Assembly: GCA_017610335.1 (NCBI GenBank)
Contig: JAFCCG010000017.1
Coordinates: forward strand, 1-44,510
Source: Chloroflexota bacterium
Lineage (GTDB): Archaea > Iainarchaeota > Iainarchaeia > Iainarchaeales > GCA-2688035
Direction of reading: 5' to 3'
Length of the DNA stretch: 44,510 bases
A program made the translations under genes and the position numbers. The notes beneath the pieces are model-generated. The model was not told the origin of the DNA. It saw only the letters and a program-made list of their open reading frames with translations, and ran no database searches. Positions 7,765 to 15,402 of this stretch are shown piece by piece; positions within the stretch are counted from its first letter, which is position 1, and each line of letters opens with the position of its first letter.

Positions 7765-8493
7765 ATGGAAAATAAAAAAGAAGAAAAGATAATGTCTAAA
7801 GATGCATTGTCTGCGGTCAAAGAAACAAAGACCAAAGCAAAGCCAATGCCTGAAGAAAGTAAGGTAGAACACAAAGAGAAAAAAATAGTTATCCCTGGAG
7901 ATTTAATTGCAGAGGGGAGAAAAAAATTAGGCCAGCATGTTTTTATTGAAAACGGTAAGATTTTTTCCGATGCACTTGGAATAAGTTACCCAAATTCAGA
8001 AACAGCTTATGTTGTACCGCTTTCAGGAATATATTTACCGCAAAGAGATGATCTTATTGTGGGAATTGTTGAAAGGGAAACAATAAAGGGTTATATGGTT
8101 AACATAAACAGTATTTATTCTTGTTATCTTTCTGCAGACAAATGCAGAGATAGGCTTGAAAAGGGAAGCATTGTAAGTGCTAAGATTGACAGCGTAAATG
8201 AAATAAATGAAGCAGACCTTTTTGATGTTCGTGTTTTCTACGGAGGCACAATAATCAGAGTAGTTCCTGCAAAGGTTCCAAGAATGATTGGAAAAAATGG
8301 AAGCATGCTTGCAGTTCTCAAAGAGGGTGCTGGATGCAGCTTGCTTGTTGGAAGAAACGGATGGGTTTGGTCAAAGGGCGGAGACCAAAAAAAGCTCGCT
8401 GAAGCAATTAATTTAATTGAATCAGAGGCTCATTTGGACAACCTTACTGTAAAAGTTGAAGCATTTTTAAAAGGGAAAAAGGTGAATGAATAA
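7765..8493 (+). CDS. rrp4: Exosome RNA-binding subunit Rrp4
   Basis: A 242-aa cap subunit of the archaeal exosome. A charged N-terminal extension (about 40 residues) precedes the N-terminal domain (VIPGDLIAEGRKKLGQHVF). Next come an S1 domain (DDLIVGIVERETIKGYMVNI) and a KH domain (KVPRMIGKNGSMLAVLKEG). It recruits RNA to the Rrp41-Rrp42 ring. The extension is longer than usual; an internal ATG (7792, MSKDAL) is an alternative start. The stop overlaps the Rrp41 ATG by one base (TAATG). Confidence 0.94.
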   Translation: MENKKEEKIMSKDALSAVKETKTKAKPMPEESKVEHKEKKIVIPGDLIAEGRKKLGQHVFIENGKIFSDALGISYPNSETAYVVPLSGIYLPQRDDLIVGIVERETIKGYMVNINSIYSCYLSADKCRDRLEKGSIVSAKIDSVNEINEADLFDVRVFYGGTIIRVVPAKVPRMIGKNGSMLAVLKEGAGCSLLVGRNGWVWSKGGDQKKLAEAINLIESEAHLDNLTVKVEAFLKGKKVNE

Positions 8494-9230
8494 TGACTAA
8501 AAAAGATGAAAAAATTGAATATGTAAAAAACGGAAAAAGACTTGATGGGAGAAAAGTTGATGAAATCAGACCTTTAAAAATGAAGGTTGGTGTTTTACCA
8601 AATGCTGATGGTTCAGCCTACCTTGAATGGGGACAAAACAAGGTGTTGGTTGGAGTGCACGGGCCAAAAGAGGCTTTGCCAAAACACAAACAAAATCCTT
8701 ACAAAGGATTAGTAAGATTTACTTACAGAATGGCGTCATTTAGTGTTCCTGACAGAAAAAATCCAAGACCAGGAAGACGTGAATCTGAAATAAGCAAGGT
8801 TTCAGGAGAAGCTTTGGAAAAGGCAATTTTTCTTGAAAGATTTCCAAACTGCGCAATAGATATCTATGTTGAAATTTTTGACAGCAATGCTGGTTCAAGA
8901 GCAGCAGGTATAACTGCAGCAAGTCTTGCACTTGCAGATGCAGGAATTCCAATGAAAGACCTTGTATGTGCTGTTGGAGTTGGAAAAGCCGGGGGCGAAA
9001 TAATTCTTGACCTAAACAAGGACGAGGAAGATGCGCCTGATGCTGTTGACATTCCAATTGCAATAATGCCTAGAACTGAAGAAATAACACTTTTGCAAAT
9101 GGATGGCCCACTTACAAAACCTGAGTGGAGCAAGGCAGTAAAGCTTGGCATTCAAGGGTGCAAGCAGGTTCATGAAGCACAAAAAGAAGCTTTGAGAAAA
9201 AAATTTGCCGAAGCGGAGAAAGGGAAGTGA
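8493..9230 (+). CDS. rrp41: Exosome catalytic subunit Rrp41
   Basis: A 245-aa RNase PH-fold subunit with phosphorolytic 3'-5' exoribonuclease activity. It has NGKRLDGRKVDEIRPLKM, basic RNA-binding RKNPRPGRRESEISKV, the phosphate-binding NAGSRAAGITAAS, and the catalytic aspartate region ILDLNKDEEDAPDAVDIPIA. It forms the hexameric ring with Rrp42. Translationally coupled to rrp4. Confidence 0.95.
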   Translation: MTKKDEKIEYVKNGKRLDGRKVDEIRPLKMKVGVLPNADGSAYLEWGQNKVLVGVHGPKEALPKHKQNPYKGLVRFTYRMASFSVPDRKNPRPGRRESEISKVSGEALEKAIFLERFPNCAIDIYVEIFDSNAGSRAAGITAASLALADAGIPMKDLVCAVGVGKAGGEIILDLNKDEEDAPDAVDIPIAIMPRTEEITLLQMDGPLTKPEWSKAVKLGIQGCKQVHEAQKEALRKKFAEAEKGK

Positions 9231-9236
9231 TTTTGA

Positions 9237-10016
9237 ATGGAAAAAGTGATATGGGATATTGAAGCCAACAAAGTAACTTCTTTGCTTAAAGAAGGCAAAA
9301 GAGTTGACGGCAGAAAATTTGATGAACGAAGAAAGGTAACCGTTCAAAAAAATATAAGTGACAACGCAGAGGGAAGTGCCAAAGTAAACATGGGCAAAAC
9401 CGAAGTTATAGCCGGTGTAAAGATGATACTTGGAACACCATACCCTGATAATCTTGACAAGGGGACAATCAGTGTTGGCACAGAGCTTTTGCCCCTGGCA
9501 AGTCCACAATTTGAAGTTGGTCCTCCAAGAGAGGCTGCAATAGAAATTGCAAGGGTTGTTGACAGAGGAATAAGAGAAAGTAAGGCAATAGACTTCAAAA
9601 GTCTTTGTATAAGAGAAGGAGAACTTGTATGGATTGCATTCATAGATTTTTATGTAACAAACTATGACGGCAATGCATTTGATGCAGGAAGCATTGCAGC
9701 TCTTGCAGCATTAAATGAAACAAAGATTCCAAAGGTTGAAGACGACAAGATTGTAAAGCACGAGTACAGCGGAAAACTCAAGCTTCTAAAACAGCCTCTT
9801 CTTTCAACAGTTTCAAAGATTGCAGGAGAACTTGTTTTGGACCCTACTCTTATTGAAGAAAAGGCTCAGGAAGCAAGATTCAGCTGTGCTGTTTCAGATG
9901 ATAAGACAATGTGTGCTTTCCAGAAAGGCATCGGAGGCTCTTTCAAGGTAAGCGAAATAGATAAATGTATTGAATTATCATTCAAAAGTGCAAAAGAAAT
10001 AAGGAAATTGGTATAA
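9237..10016 (+). CDS. rrp42: Exosome subunit Rrp42
   Basis: A 259-aa non-catalytic RNase PH-fold partner of Rrp41. Typical features are EGKRVDGRKFDERRKV, TEVIAGVKMILGTPYPD, the VDRGIRESKAIDFKSLCI region and YDGNAFDAGSIAALAAL. It lacks the catalytic aspartate set seen in Rrp41, as expected. It starts 6 bases after Rrp41. Confidence 0.95.
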   Translation: MEKVIWDIEANKVTSLLKEGKRVDGRKFDERRKVTVQKNISDNAEGSAKVNMGKTEVIAGVKMILGTPYPDNLDKGTISVGTELLPLASPQFEVGPPREAAIEIARVVDRGIRESKAIDFKSLCIREGELVWIAFIDFYVTNYDGNAFDAGSIAALAALNETKIPKVEDDKIVKHEYSGKLKLLKQPLLSTVSKIAGELVLDPTLIEEKAQEARFSCAVSDDKTMCAFQKGIGGSFKVSEIDKCIELSFKSAKEIRKLV

Positions 10017-10029
10017 AGGGTTTTTCAAA

Positions 10030-10521
10030 ATGGGAAACACAAAAAAAGTCAGAACAGCAGGAAGGTTTGGAAGCCGTTACGGTGTAGGTGTAAGAAAAAG
10101 ACTGCTTAAAGTAGAAGACAAGCAGGAAAAAAACTATGCTTGCCCGTTCTGTGGCTTTAAAAAAGTGAAAAGAAAAGCGGCAGGTCTTTATGCCTGTGGG
10201 AAATGTCATGCACGTTTTGCAGGTGGAGCCTATTTGCCTATTACCCTATCTGGTTCAATCATAAAGAAAACTGTTGCACAAAAAGCTTTTGTTTCAAAAA
10301 ACAAGGCGCTTGATGAAATAATTAAAACTGCATCTGAAGAAAATAAGCAAGAAATTGAACAAGTAAAAAAGACAGAAAAAATCGATAAAAAGGAAGAAAA
10401 GAAGAAAACAGAAGATAGGAAAAATAAAAAGGAAGAAAAGAAGAAAACAGAAGATAGGAAAAATAAAAAGGAAGAAAAAAAGAAAAAAGAAGTCCGGAAA
10501 AATAAAAAGGAAGAAAAATAG
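10030..10521 (+). CDS. rpl37ae: Ribosomal protein L37Ae with repetitive Lys/Glu tail
   Basis: Residues 1-90 are a standard L37Ae: a basic N-terminus (GRFGSRYGVGVRKRLLKVE) and a zinc ribbon CPFCGF...YACGKCHARFAGGAY. Family members are usually about 70-95 aa; this one is 163. The extra C-terminus is almost entirely Lys, Glu, Thr, Arg and Asn, built from a 13-residue repeat (KKEEKKKTEDRKN) encoded by a 39-bp tandem DNA repeat. The tail is probably disordered and surface-exposed on the ribosome. Followed closely by rpoP. Confidence 0.92.
   Translation: MGNTKKVRTAGRFGSRYGVGVRKRLLKVEDKQEKNYACPFCGFKKVKRKAAGLYACGKCHARFAGGAYLPITLSGSIIKKTVAQKAFVSKNKALDEIIKTASEENKQEIEQVKKTEKIDKKEEKKKTEDRKNKKEEKKKTEDRKNKKEEKKKKEVRKNKKEEK
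10386..10521 (+). repeat. 39-bp in-frame tandem repeat
   Basis: Units start at 10386, 10425, 10464 and 10503 (partial). The first two are identical; the third has several substitutions (AAGAAAACAGAAGATAGG becomes AAAAAAAAGAAGTCCGG-like). The period is a multiple of three, so copy-number change would lengthen or shorten the L37Ae tail without breaking the frame. Confidence 0.9.
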
Positions 10522-10541
10522 TTTTTGAAAAAGGTGAGCAA

Positions 10542-10679
10542 ATGGTAAATTATAGATGTGCAAAATGCGGAGAAATTGTTTCCGAATTACAGCCTGGTCA
10601 AATAAGATGTCCTAGCTGTGCAAGCAAAATCCTTCACAAGCTGAGAGACGATGTTGCAAAGGATATCAAAGCAAGATAA
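10542..10679 (+). CDS. rpoP: RNA polymerase subunit P (Rpc10)
   Basis: A 45-aa zinc protein, MVNYRCAKCGE...RCPSCASKILHK, with two CxxC pairs, the signature of archaeal Rpo12/RpoP. It is a small structural subunit of archaeal RNA polymerase. It follows L37Ae, as in most archaeal exosome operons, and its last 29 bases overlap the pcc1 start. Confidence 0.93.
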   Translation: MVNYRCAKCGEIVSELQPGQIRCPSCASKILHKLRDDVAKDIKAR

Positions 10680-10914
10680 ATTTGAACTGTGCCTAAATCT
10701 TCATTTTTTAAGTGAAAAAGATGCAGGTATTATTTGTAAAGCAGTTTTGCCCGATATCAGTGCAAGGCATTTGAAAAGAAGCAGCATTTCCCTTAGTATT
10801 AAAAATAGAATCATTTCCATTAATATTAAAGCGCAGGATGCAGTTGCAATGAGAGCTTCTCTTAACGGTTGTTTGAATTCAATCATTCTTGCAAAAAATG
10901 TCATGGAGGTTTGA
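10651..10914 (+). CDS. pcc1: KEOPS complex subunit Pcc1
   Basis: An 87-aa Pcc1-family protein. It begins with a beta strand (KFELCLNLHF), then EKDAGIICKAVLPD, RSSISLSIKNRIISINIKA and the conserved helix DAVAMRASLNGCLNSI. Pcc1 dimerises within KEOPS, which makes t6A37 on tRNAs. The ATG at 10651 lies inside rpoP in another frame; a TTG at 10654 is an alternative. Confidence 0.85.
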   Translation: MLQRISKQDKFELCLNLHFLSEKDAGIICKAVLPDISARHLKRSSISLSIKNRIISINIKAQDAVAMRASLNGCLNSIILAKNVMEV

Positions 10915-10916
10915 AA

Positions 10917-11267
10917 ATGGCTGAAATAGATCAATCAAAAATCGAAGAATTTGAAAGAAGCAGAGCACAACTGTACGGCATTTCGCAGCAAAAACAGCAG
11001 ATGCAGGTTCAAAGTATGACCCTAAAGCAGGCTTTGGAAGAGCTTGAAAAAACAAAGGAAAAAAGGGTTTACAAAGCGGTTGGTAATATACTGATTCAGG
11101 AAGATACTGTCAAAGTTAAAAAGGATTTAGAGGAAAAAAAGACCTCTCTTGACTTAAGACTTAAAACAGTACAAAAGCAGGAAGAAAGTCTGATAAACAA
11201 GCTAAACAAGATTAAATCGGATTTGGAATCAGTAAGTAAATCTGTAGCAAAAGAAACCAAAAAGTGA
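10917..11267 (+). CDS. pfdB: Prefoldin subunit beta
   Basis: A 116-aa beta-prefoldin. An N-terminal coiled coil with QLYGISQQKQQMQVQ leads to the hairpin region (LEELEKTKEKRVYKAVGNIL), then IQEDTVKVKKDLEEKK and a C-terminal coil. It forms a hexameric jellyfish-shaped chaperone with prefoldin alpha, delivering unfolded chains to the thermosome. GGAGG precedes the ATG. Its stop overlaps the next GTG (GTGA). Confidence 0.92.
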   Translation: MAEIDQSKIEEFERSRAQLYGISQQKQQMQVQSMTLKQALEELEKTKEKRVYKAVGNILIQEDTVKVKKDLEEKKTSLDLRLKTVQKQEESLINKLNKIKSDLESVSKSVAKETKK

Positions 11268-12280
11268 TAATATTGGTCAAACCCCTTTCTTCATTCAAGG
11301 GAGATAGAATTGCACTAATAACACATTCAGGCTGTGATGTCGACGCAATATGCGCGGCAGCAGCACTGTTTTTTTCTTTACAGAAAAAAAACAAGGCAAA
11401 AATTCTAATTCCAAACCACATTTCTTTACCTGCCAAAGCACTTGCAAAAAAACTAAACATACCTTATACTGTTTCAAAATCAAATTCCTTAAATGAATTC
11501 AACTGTCTTTTTTTGGTTGATTTTAATGATTTGAAAATGGCCGATTCACTTGCAGATAAAATTTCTGCATTCAAGGGAGAAATTTTTCTCATAGACCATC
11601 ACAGGTTTGCTGAGAAAAAAATCGCAGGTAAGAAAAACAGTCTTGTAGACCAAAATGCTGTTGCAAGCTGTGAAATTGTTTTTGACTGGCTTAAAAAAAG
11701 TCACTATGAAATTAATGAAACAGCTTCAACATGCATTGCAGCTGGTTTGATAACCGATTCGGCATTTTTTGTCACTGCAAACAGCAAGACCTTTGCAATT
11801 TTATCAGCGGTTTTAAAAAAAAGCAACAGAACCTTTTCAGAAATTACTTCTCTTTTTAGTATAAAGCAGACTTTTGATGAAAAGATTGCAAAATTAAAAG
11901 CTGCAAAAAGGGCAAGGATTTTTTTAATTTCGGATTATATTGTTGTAATTTCCGATGTTGGTGCATTTGAATCAGATGCAGCTTCTGCTCTTGTAAGAAT
12001 CGGGGCTGACATTGCATTTGTTGGGGATACAGAGGATGGACTGATTAGAATAAGCGGAAGAGCCTCTCAAAATGTTGTAAAAAAAGCAGGTTTTGATTTG
12101 GCAAAGCATGTTTTTCAAAAGCTTCCTTCAGATTTTTCAGGAAGCGGAGGAGGGCATGCAGGTGCAGCCGGTTTTACCGGAAAAGGAAAAGATATAAATG
12201 CAGTTTTAATGAAATGCATCTCTCTTTCAAGAAAATTTTTTAAGAAAAAGAAAGGCTGCCAATTTAAGGAATATACCTAA
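11264..12280 (+). CDS. DHH-family phosphoesterase
   Basis: A 338-aa DHH/DHHA1 protein: THSGCDVDAICAAAAL (motif I), LFLVDFND (II), FLIDHHR (III), then VASCEIVFDWL and AGLITDSAFF, ending with the DHHA1 substrate motif GSGGGHAGAAGF. Family members hydrolyse short oligonucleotides, pAp or cyclic dinucleotides (RecJ/NrnA-like). In motif I the usual HxNPDGD is HSGCDVD, retaining the aspartates. Starts at GTG overlapping prefoldin's stop; likely last gene of the superoperon. Confidence 0.88.
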   Translation: MIILVKPLSSFKGDRIALITHSGCDVDAICAAAALFFSLQKKNKAKILIPNHISLPAKALAKKLNIPYTVSKSNSLNEFNCLFLVDFNDLKMADSLADKISAFKGEIFLIDHHRFAEKKIAGKKNSLVDQNAVASCEIVFDWLKKSHYEINETASTCIAAGLITDSAFFVTANSKTFAILSAVLKKSNRTFSEITSLFSIKQTFDEKIAKLKAAKRARIFLISDYIVVISDVGAFESDAASALVRIGADIAFVGDTEDGLIRISGRASQNVVKKAGFDLAKHVFQKLPSDFSGSGGGHAGAAGFTGKGKDINAVLMKCISLSRKFFKKKKGCQFKEYT

Positions 12281-12298
12281 TCTAAACCTGTTTTTGCA

Positions 12299-12976
12299 TT
12301 AATTGCATTTTTCAACAACTTTCTGCAAGTCAATTGGTTTTTTGAGAATAAAATCAGGTTTGCTTTTTCCTTTAATAAGCTGACCGTATTCTGCAAGAGC
12401 TGTTTTCATTCCAACTCTTTTTGCTCCTTTTATATCTCTTTCAGGATTGTCTCCAACGAAAAGAATTTCTTCAGGCTTGAAGCCAAGTTTTTTTATTGCC
12501 TGTTTGAATGGCATCCTGCTTGGCTTCAGTCTTCCTGTATCTTCTAATGCAACAACAACGTCAAAAAATTCTGAAATATTTGTTTCAGCTAGTCTTAACC
12601 ATGCCTGCATTTTTGGGGCATCGCTTACAATTCCAAGAATAAGTCCTTTTGATTTAAGCTTAATCAGAGTTTCCATTATTCGCGGATAGGGTGTCAAATG
12701 TCCTGTCTTTACCCGCCTGTAAGCTGCAATTCCGTTTGCAAGAATTCTATAATCAACCTTTCTTGAAACTTTTTTCAAAAATCTTTCAAAAATTCGCTGG
12801 TCTTCCCATCCAAAATCATCATACATTTTGAAAAGTAATGCAGAAGCTTTTTCTTCTTCCATTCCAAGTCCTGCTTCAATCATTGCTCTTATTGCAGCCT
12901 TGCTGCACTGTTTTTTAAATAGCACAAAGTCAATAAGGGTATTATCCAAATCAAACAAAACTGCTTTCAAAGTCAT
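12299..12976 (-). CDS. HAD-superfamily hydrolase
   Basis: A 225-aa HAD phosphatase. Motif I is VLFDLDNTLIDF; the cap region is helical; motif II is LGIVSDA; a conserved lysine lies in GRLKPSRMPF; motif IV is ILFVGDNPERDIKGAKRVGM. It resembles the phosphoglycolate-phosphatase-like/TIGR02253 group. Substrate unknown. Convergent with the DHH gene, with only 18 bases between stops. Confidence 0.87.
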   Translation of the reverse strand: MTLKAVLFDLDNTLIDFVLFKKQCSKAAIRAMIEAGLGMEEEKASALLFKMYDDFGWEDQRIFERFLKKVSRKVDYRILANGIAAYRRVKTGHLTPYPRIMETLIKLKSKGLILGIVSDAPKMQAWLRLAETNISEFFDVVVALEDTGRLKPSRMPFKQAIKKLGFKPEEILFVGDNPERDIKGAKRVGMKTALAEYGQLIKGKSKPDFILKKPIDLQKVVEKCN

Positions 12977-13036
12977 GCATAAATCCCGTTAAATTATTCT
13001 TTTAAACAGTTCTTTTTCTTAATTAATTGATTAAAT

Positions 13037-13165
13037 ATGAAGTGCCAAAAATGTGGAATTGAAATGCAAAGAGTTGGTCTTGAGCATGTTGAAAGCGGCA
13101 AAATCATTTCAGAAGTTGAATGTCCTGTCTGTCATTGTAGGATTCAACAGCCTGTAAAACACTAG
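13037..13165 (+). CDS. Small zinc-ribbon protein, 42 aa
   Basis: MKCQKCGIEMQRVGLEHV followed by VECPVCHCRIQQPVKH: two CxxC knuckles about 28 residues apart, a minimal zinc ribbon. A TATA-like TTAATTGATTAAATA lies upstream. Function unknown; such miniproteins are common in archaea and often bind nucleic acid or partner proteins. It ends 4 bases from the convergent gene's stop. Confidence 0.65.
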   Translation: MKCQKCGIEMQRVGLEHVESGKIISEVECPVCHCRIQQPVKH

Positions 13166-13169
13166 TCTT

Positions 13170-13496
13170 TTACTCCAATTGCTTCAGTCTTACAAAACAG
13201 GCTTCGCAGATAAACCTTTCATTAAAGTCAATGCCGTTTTCTTTTTTTTCATCGCATAAAATACATTGCTTTCCTTTTCCTATTGGCTTTACATTGTCTG
13301 CCCATGCTCTTAAAAGTTCCCAGGAAACCCATTTTGGCATAAACATTTCCTTCAGTACGCTTTTGTCATTTTTTTGAATCCTTTCAAGTTGGCTTGGTAA
13401 AATCTTTTTGTGCAGATTTTTCAGCAAGCGGACTTTGTCCTCTGCACCTTTTCTTGTAAGGTTAGTTAATATTTGTTCAAAAAATTCATTGCTCAT
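13170..13496 (-). CDS. Hypothetical zinc-binding protein
   Basis: A 108-aa soluble protein: a helical N-terminal half and a C-terminal zinc motif CILCDEKKENG...FICEACF (two CxxC pairs). A conserved-looking KWVSWELLRAWADNV helix lies between. Not recognised. Its upstream region is the hairpin element and duplicated gene end at 13529-13750. Confidence 0.7.
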   Translation of the reverse strand: MSNEFFEQILTNLTRKGAEDKVRLLKNLHKKILPSQLERIQKNDKSVLKEMFMPKWVSWELLRAWADNVKPIGKGKQCILCDEKKENGIDFNERFICEACFVRLKQLE

Positions 13497-13528
13497 AAAA
13501 TCACTTTGTTATAATTTAATTACTTCAA

Positions 13529-13564
13529 ATAAATTACTCTTTTCCCATTTTTAATCTTTGTCCT
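13529..13564 (-). repeat. Duplicated gene 3' end (outer copy)
   Basis: 36 bp matching 13715-13750 at 34 positions. Read on the minus strand it still encodes RTKIKNGKRVIYLK and, just past the matched block, a stop. The true gene end encodes RTKIKNGKKVIYLK. Differences are conservative or synonymous (AGA/AAG, TTG/CTA, AAG/AAA). Confidence 0.85.
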
Positions 13565-13714
13565 TAGCCGCCACAGCCGGCTGATCTGAGTGCCATCTTC
13601 GCTTGGGCTCGATGACACATTTCGTCTGGGCTTGCAAAAAAGCCGCCACAGCCGGCTGATTTGGGCAAGGAGCCTATTGCTTTTTAGCAATAGGCTGGCT
13701 TTGCATTATTTTAG
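13565..13714. repeat. Hairpin element between the two gene-end copies
   Basis: Contains hairpin 1 twice (13566-13582 and 13641-13657; AGCCG / CGGCT, 7-nt loops), hairpin 2 (13591-13617; TGCCATC / GATGACA around TTCGCTTGGGCTC) and a strong hairpin 3 (13671-13696; AGCCTATTGC / GCAATAGGCT). Related hairpins occur at 1-142, 26635-26708 and 38576-38632. It carries no ORF. Confidence 0.8.
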
Positions 13715-14116
13715 ATAAATTACCTTTTTCCCATTTTTAATCTTTGTCCTCTTTGCATATTTTTCCAAATAATGCACTGTGCTTTTTGAAATTCCTGTAA
13801 CATTTTCAACTTCTCTAAGGCTTTGATAATCTTTTCTCATCTCCAAAGCCTGTTGCATTTTTTCTAAAGGAACCGAAATTGGACGACCTGCTCTTGTTTC
13901 TGTTCCGATTGCAATGCCTTTTTTTCTAATCAAAGCAATGTTTTTTTTTGGCATTCTTGCAAGACAGCTTTTGCTCAAGGTCATTTGTCTTAACCCGTTG
14001 CATTTTTTCAGAATTTTTTCAAGCAATTCTTTTTTTACCGGTCTTACAAAATGAAGCTGTGTTGCCTCTTTTGGAATATCCTTCAATGACATTCCTGGAA
14101 AAACGGACGAAATCAT
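13706..14116 (-). CDS. HTH protein with DUF1699-like N-terminus
   Basis: A 136-aa protein. The N-terminal part (ATQLHFVRPVKKELLEKIL, and CNGLRQMTLSKSCLARM) resembles archaeal DUF1699 proteins. The C-terminal part has GRPISVPLEKMQQALEM and a resolvase/ISxO-type helix-turn-helix (EVENVTGISKSTVHYLEKYA). Probably a DNA-binding regulator. I start at the ATG giving MISSVFPGM; a TTG two codons upstream is possible. Its last 36 coding bases are the inner copy of a duplication. Confidence 0.75.
   Translation of the reverse strand: MISSVFPGMSLKDIPKEATQLHFVRPVKKELLEKILKKCNGLRQMTLSKSCLARMPKKNIALIRKKGIAIGTETRAGRPISVPLEKMQQALEMRKDYQSLREVENVTGISKSTVHYLEKYAKRTKIKNGKKVIYLK
13715..13750 (-). repeat. Duplicated gene 3' end (inner copy)
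   Basis: The genuine C-terminal coding end of the HTH gene (RTKIKNGKKVIYLK). It matches 13529-13564 in the same orientation, 186 bp apart, and brackets the hairpin element. Confidence 0.85.
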
Positions 14117-14387
14117 GCACAAATATCAGGACAAAGAATTATTTAAATTTAGCGTATTTGCCTTCTTATAGGTGCAAATCCGCTTGCCCTTGCAGAACCT
14201 GCTTCCTTGTTATTGAGGCTTGTTGCCCGCTGCGTTTTTTTCTTGCAGCCATTTAAGTAATACTTAGCTTTTTTGCTTTTTATTTCTATGCAAATTTTTG
14301 TTTTTTTTAATAATTAGCTTTTTTTTGCGGTGAGGTTTTTGTTGGTGTTTTTGAGGCAGATAATTTTAAACTGGTAATTTCCGGTTT
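14117..14387. other. Intergenic region, 271 bp
   Basis: T-rich on the plus strand, between two minus-strand genes. It holds the upstream region of the HTH gene (TATA-like AATTATTTAAATTT near 14138-14151) and a broken minus-strand frame at 14149-14252, which would encode a 33-residue basic peptide only if one base were inserted in an A7 run. No convincing gene. Confidence 0.4.
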
Positions 14388-15347
14388 TTACTGTTTTTCA
14401 TTCTGCTTTTTTTTTCCTTTTTTTAGAATTTGGTTTTTTTCTTTTTTTATTTTTTTCACAATTTTGCTTGTTGTTGCATATTTTAGTCCGCTTAGTATTT
14501 CTTTTTTTTGAACAGATGCTTTTTCAATAGTATATCCATTGTTTGTTTTTTTTACATATGGCCCGATCCATTTCACGTTCTTTTTGTCCTGTATTGCTTT
14601 TAGAATACTTTCAATGTCTTTTCTTTTTGCTTCAAGTTTTATGATTCCTGTTCCGATTCTTTTTGGGCTGTGTGCATCGCTTCCTGCTGTAACAAATGCT
14701 GCGTTTTCACTTAGTTCGAATGGCTTTGCGCATCTTTCAAGAATTTCTTTTCCTTTTTTGTCAAGTTTTTCTTTTCCTTTTTTACCAAGCGTGCTTAATC
14801 TTGTTTTTTTTCCAATTCGGCTTTTTTCCAAAAAGTCAAAAAAGTTCATTGGTTTTTTAATCCAATTGGTTGCATAAAATGCTGAGCTGACGTTTCCAAA
14901 CATTCCGTTGAATACTTCTATTCCTATTTTTTCTTTTTTAACAAGTGCTTTGAGTTTTTTTTCGCCTAAAAGATATGCCGCACTGTCGTTTGAAAATCCC
15001 CAGGGGTGGGCAATGATTAATAGTAGTCCATTGGCTTTTGCTATTGCAATTGCTTCTTTTATTGGAATTCCTTTTTTGAAAAGGGTTTCAATATTGTAAA
15101 TGTTTTTGTTTTTTCCTAAAACTATTAAATGTCCAATTTCGCTTGAAATTTCAAGTCCGGGAATTAATATTATTCCTTTTGGTTTTTTTTCTAAAAGCAT
15201 TTCGTATGCTTTTTCAGGTTTTTCAAACGAATGTTCGGTTATGGCTACTGCGTCAAGCTTTTTTGTCTTTACTGCCTTCCAGTAGTCTTTTGGTTTAACG
15301 CCTTTTTCAAGAAGGTGGGTGTGGAAGTCAATTGTAAATTCTGCCAT
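14388..15347 (-). CDS. PHP-domain phosphoesterase
   Basis: A 319-aa PHP protein: FTIDFHTHLLEKG (motif I), AVAITEHSFEKP (II), IPGLEISSEIGHLIVLG (III), LLIIAHPWGF, and TAGSDAHSPKRIGTG (IV), all with metal-binding His/Asp/Glu. PHP enzymes are metal-dependent phosphoesterases; the substrate is open. A Lys-rich C-terminal tail of about 45 residues (KIKKEKNQILKKGKKK) is unusual. TATA-like sequence lies upstream near 15360-15375. Confidence 0.87.
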   Translation of the reverse strand: MAEFTIDFHTHLLEKGVKPKDYWKAVKTKKLDAVAITEHSFEKPEKAYEMLLEKKPKGIILIPGLEISSEIGHLIVLGKNKNIYNIETLFKKGIPIKEAIAIAKANGLLLIIAHPWGFSNDSAAYLLGEKKLKALVKKEKIGIEVFNGMFGNVSSAFYATNWIKKPMNFFDFLEKSRIGKKTRLSTLGKKGKEKLDKKGKEILERCAKPFELSENAAFVTAGSDAHSPKRIGTGIIKLEAKRKDIESILKAIQDKKNVKWIGPYVKKTNNGYTIEKASVQKKEILSGLKYATTSKIVKKIKKEKNQILKKGKKKQNEKQ

Positions 15348-15402
15348 AAAATAAATTAGTTCAGAAAACTATTTAAATGAAAAACCCCTATTTCTTCAAG
15401 TT

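Noticed and set aside
14149-14252. Small basic protein on the minus strand
   Set aside because: It needs a one-base insertion in an A7 run; the unbroken frame is only 28 codons with no recognisable content.
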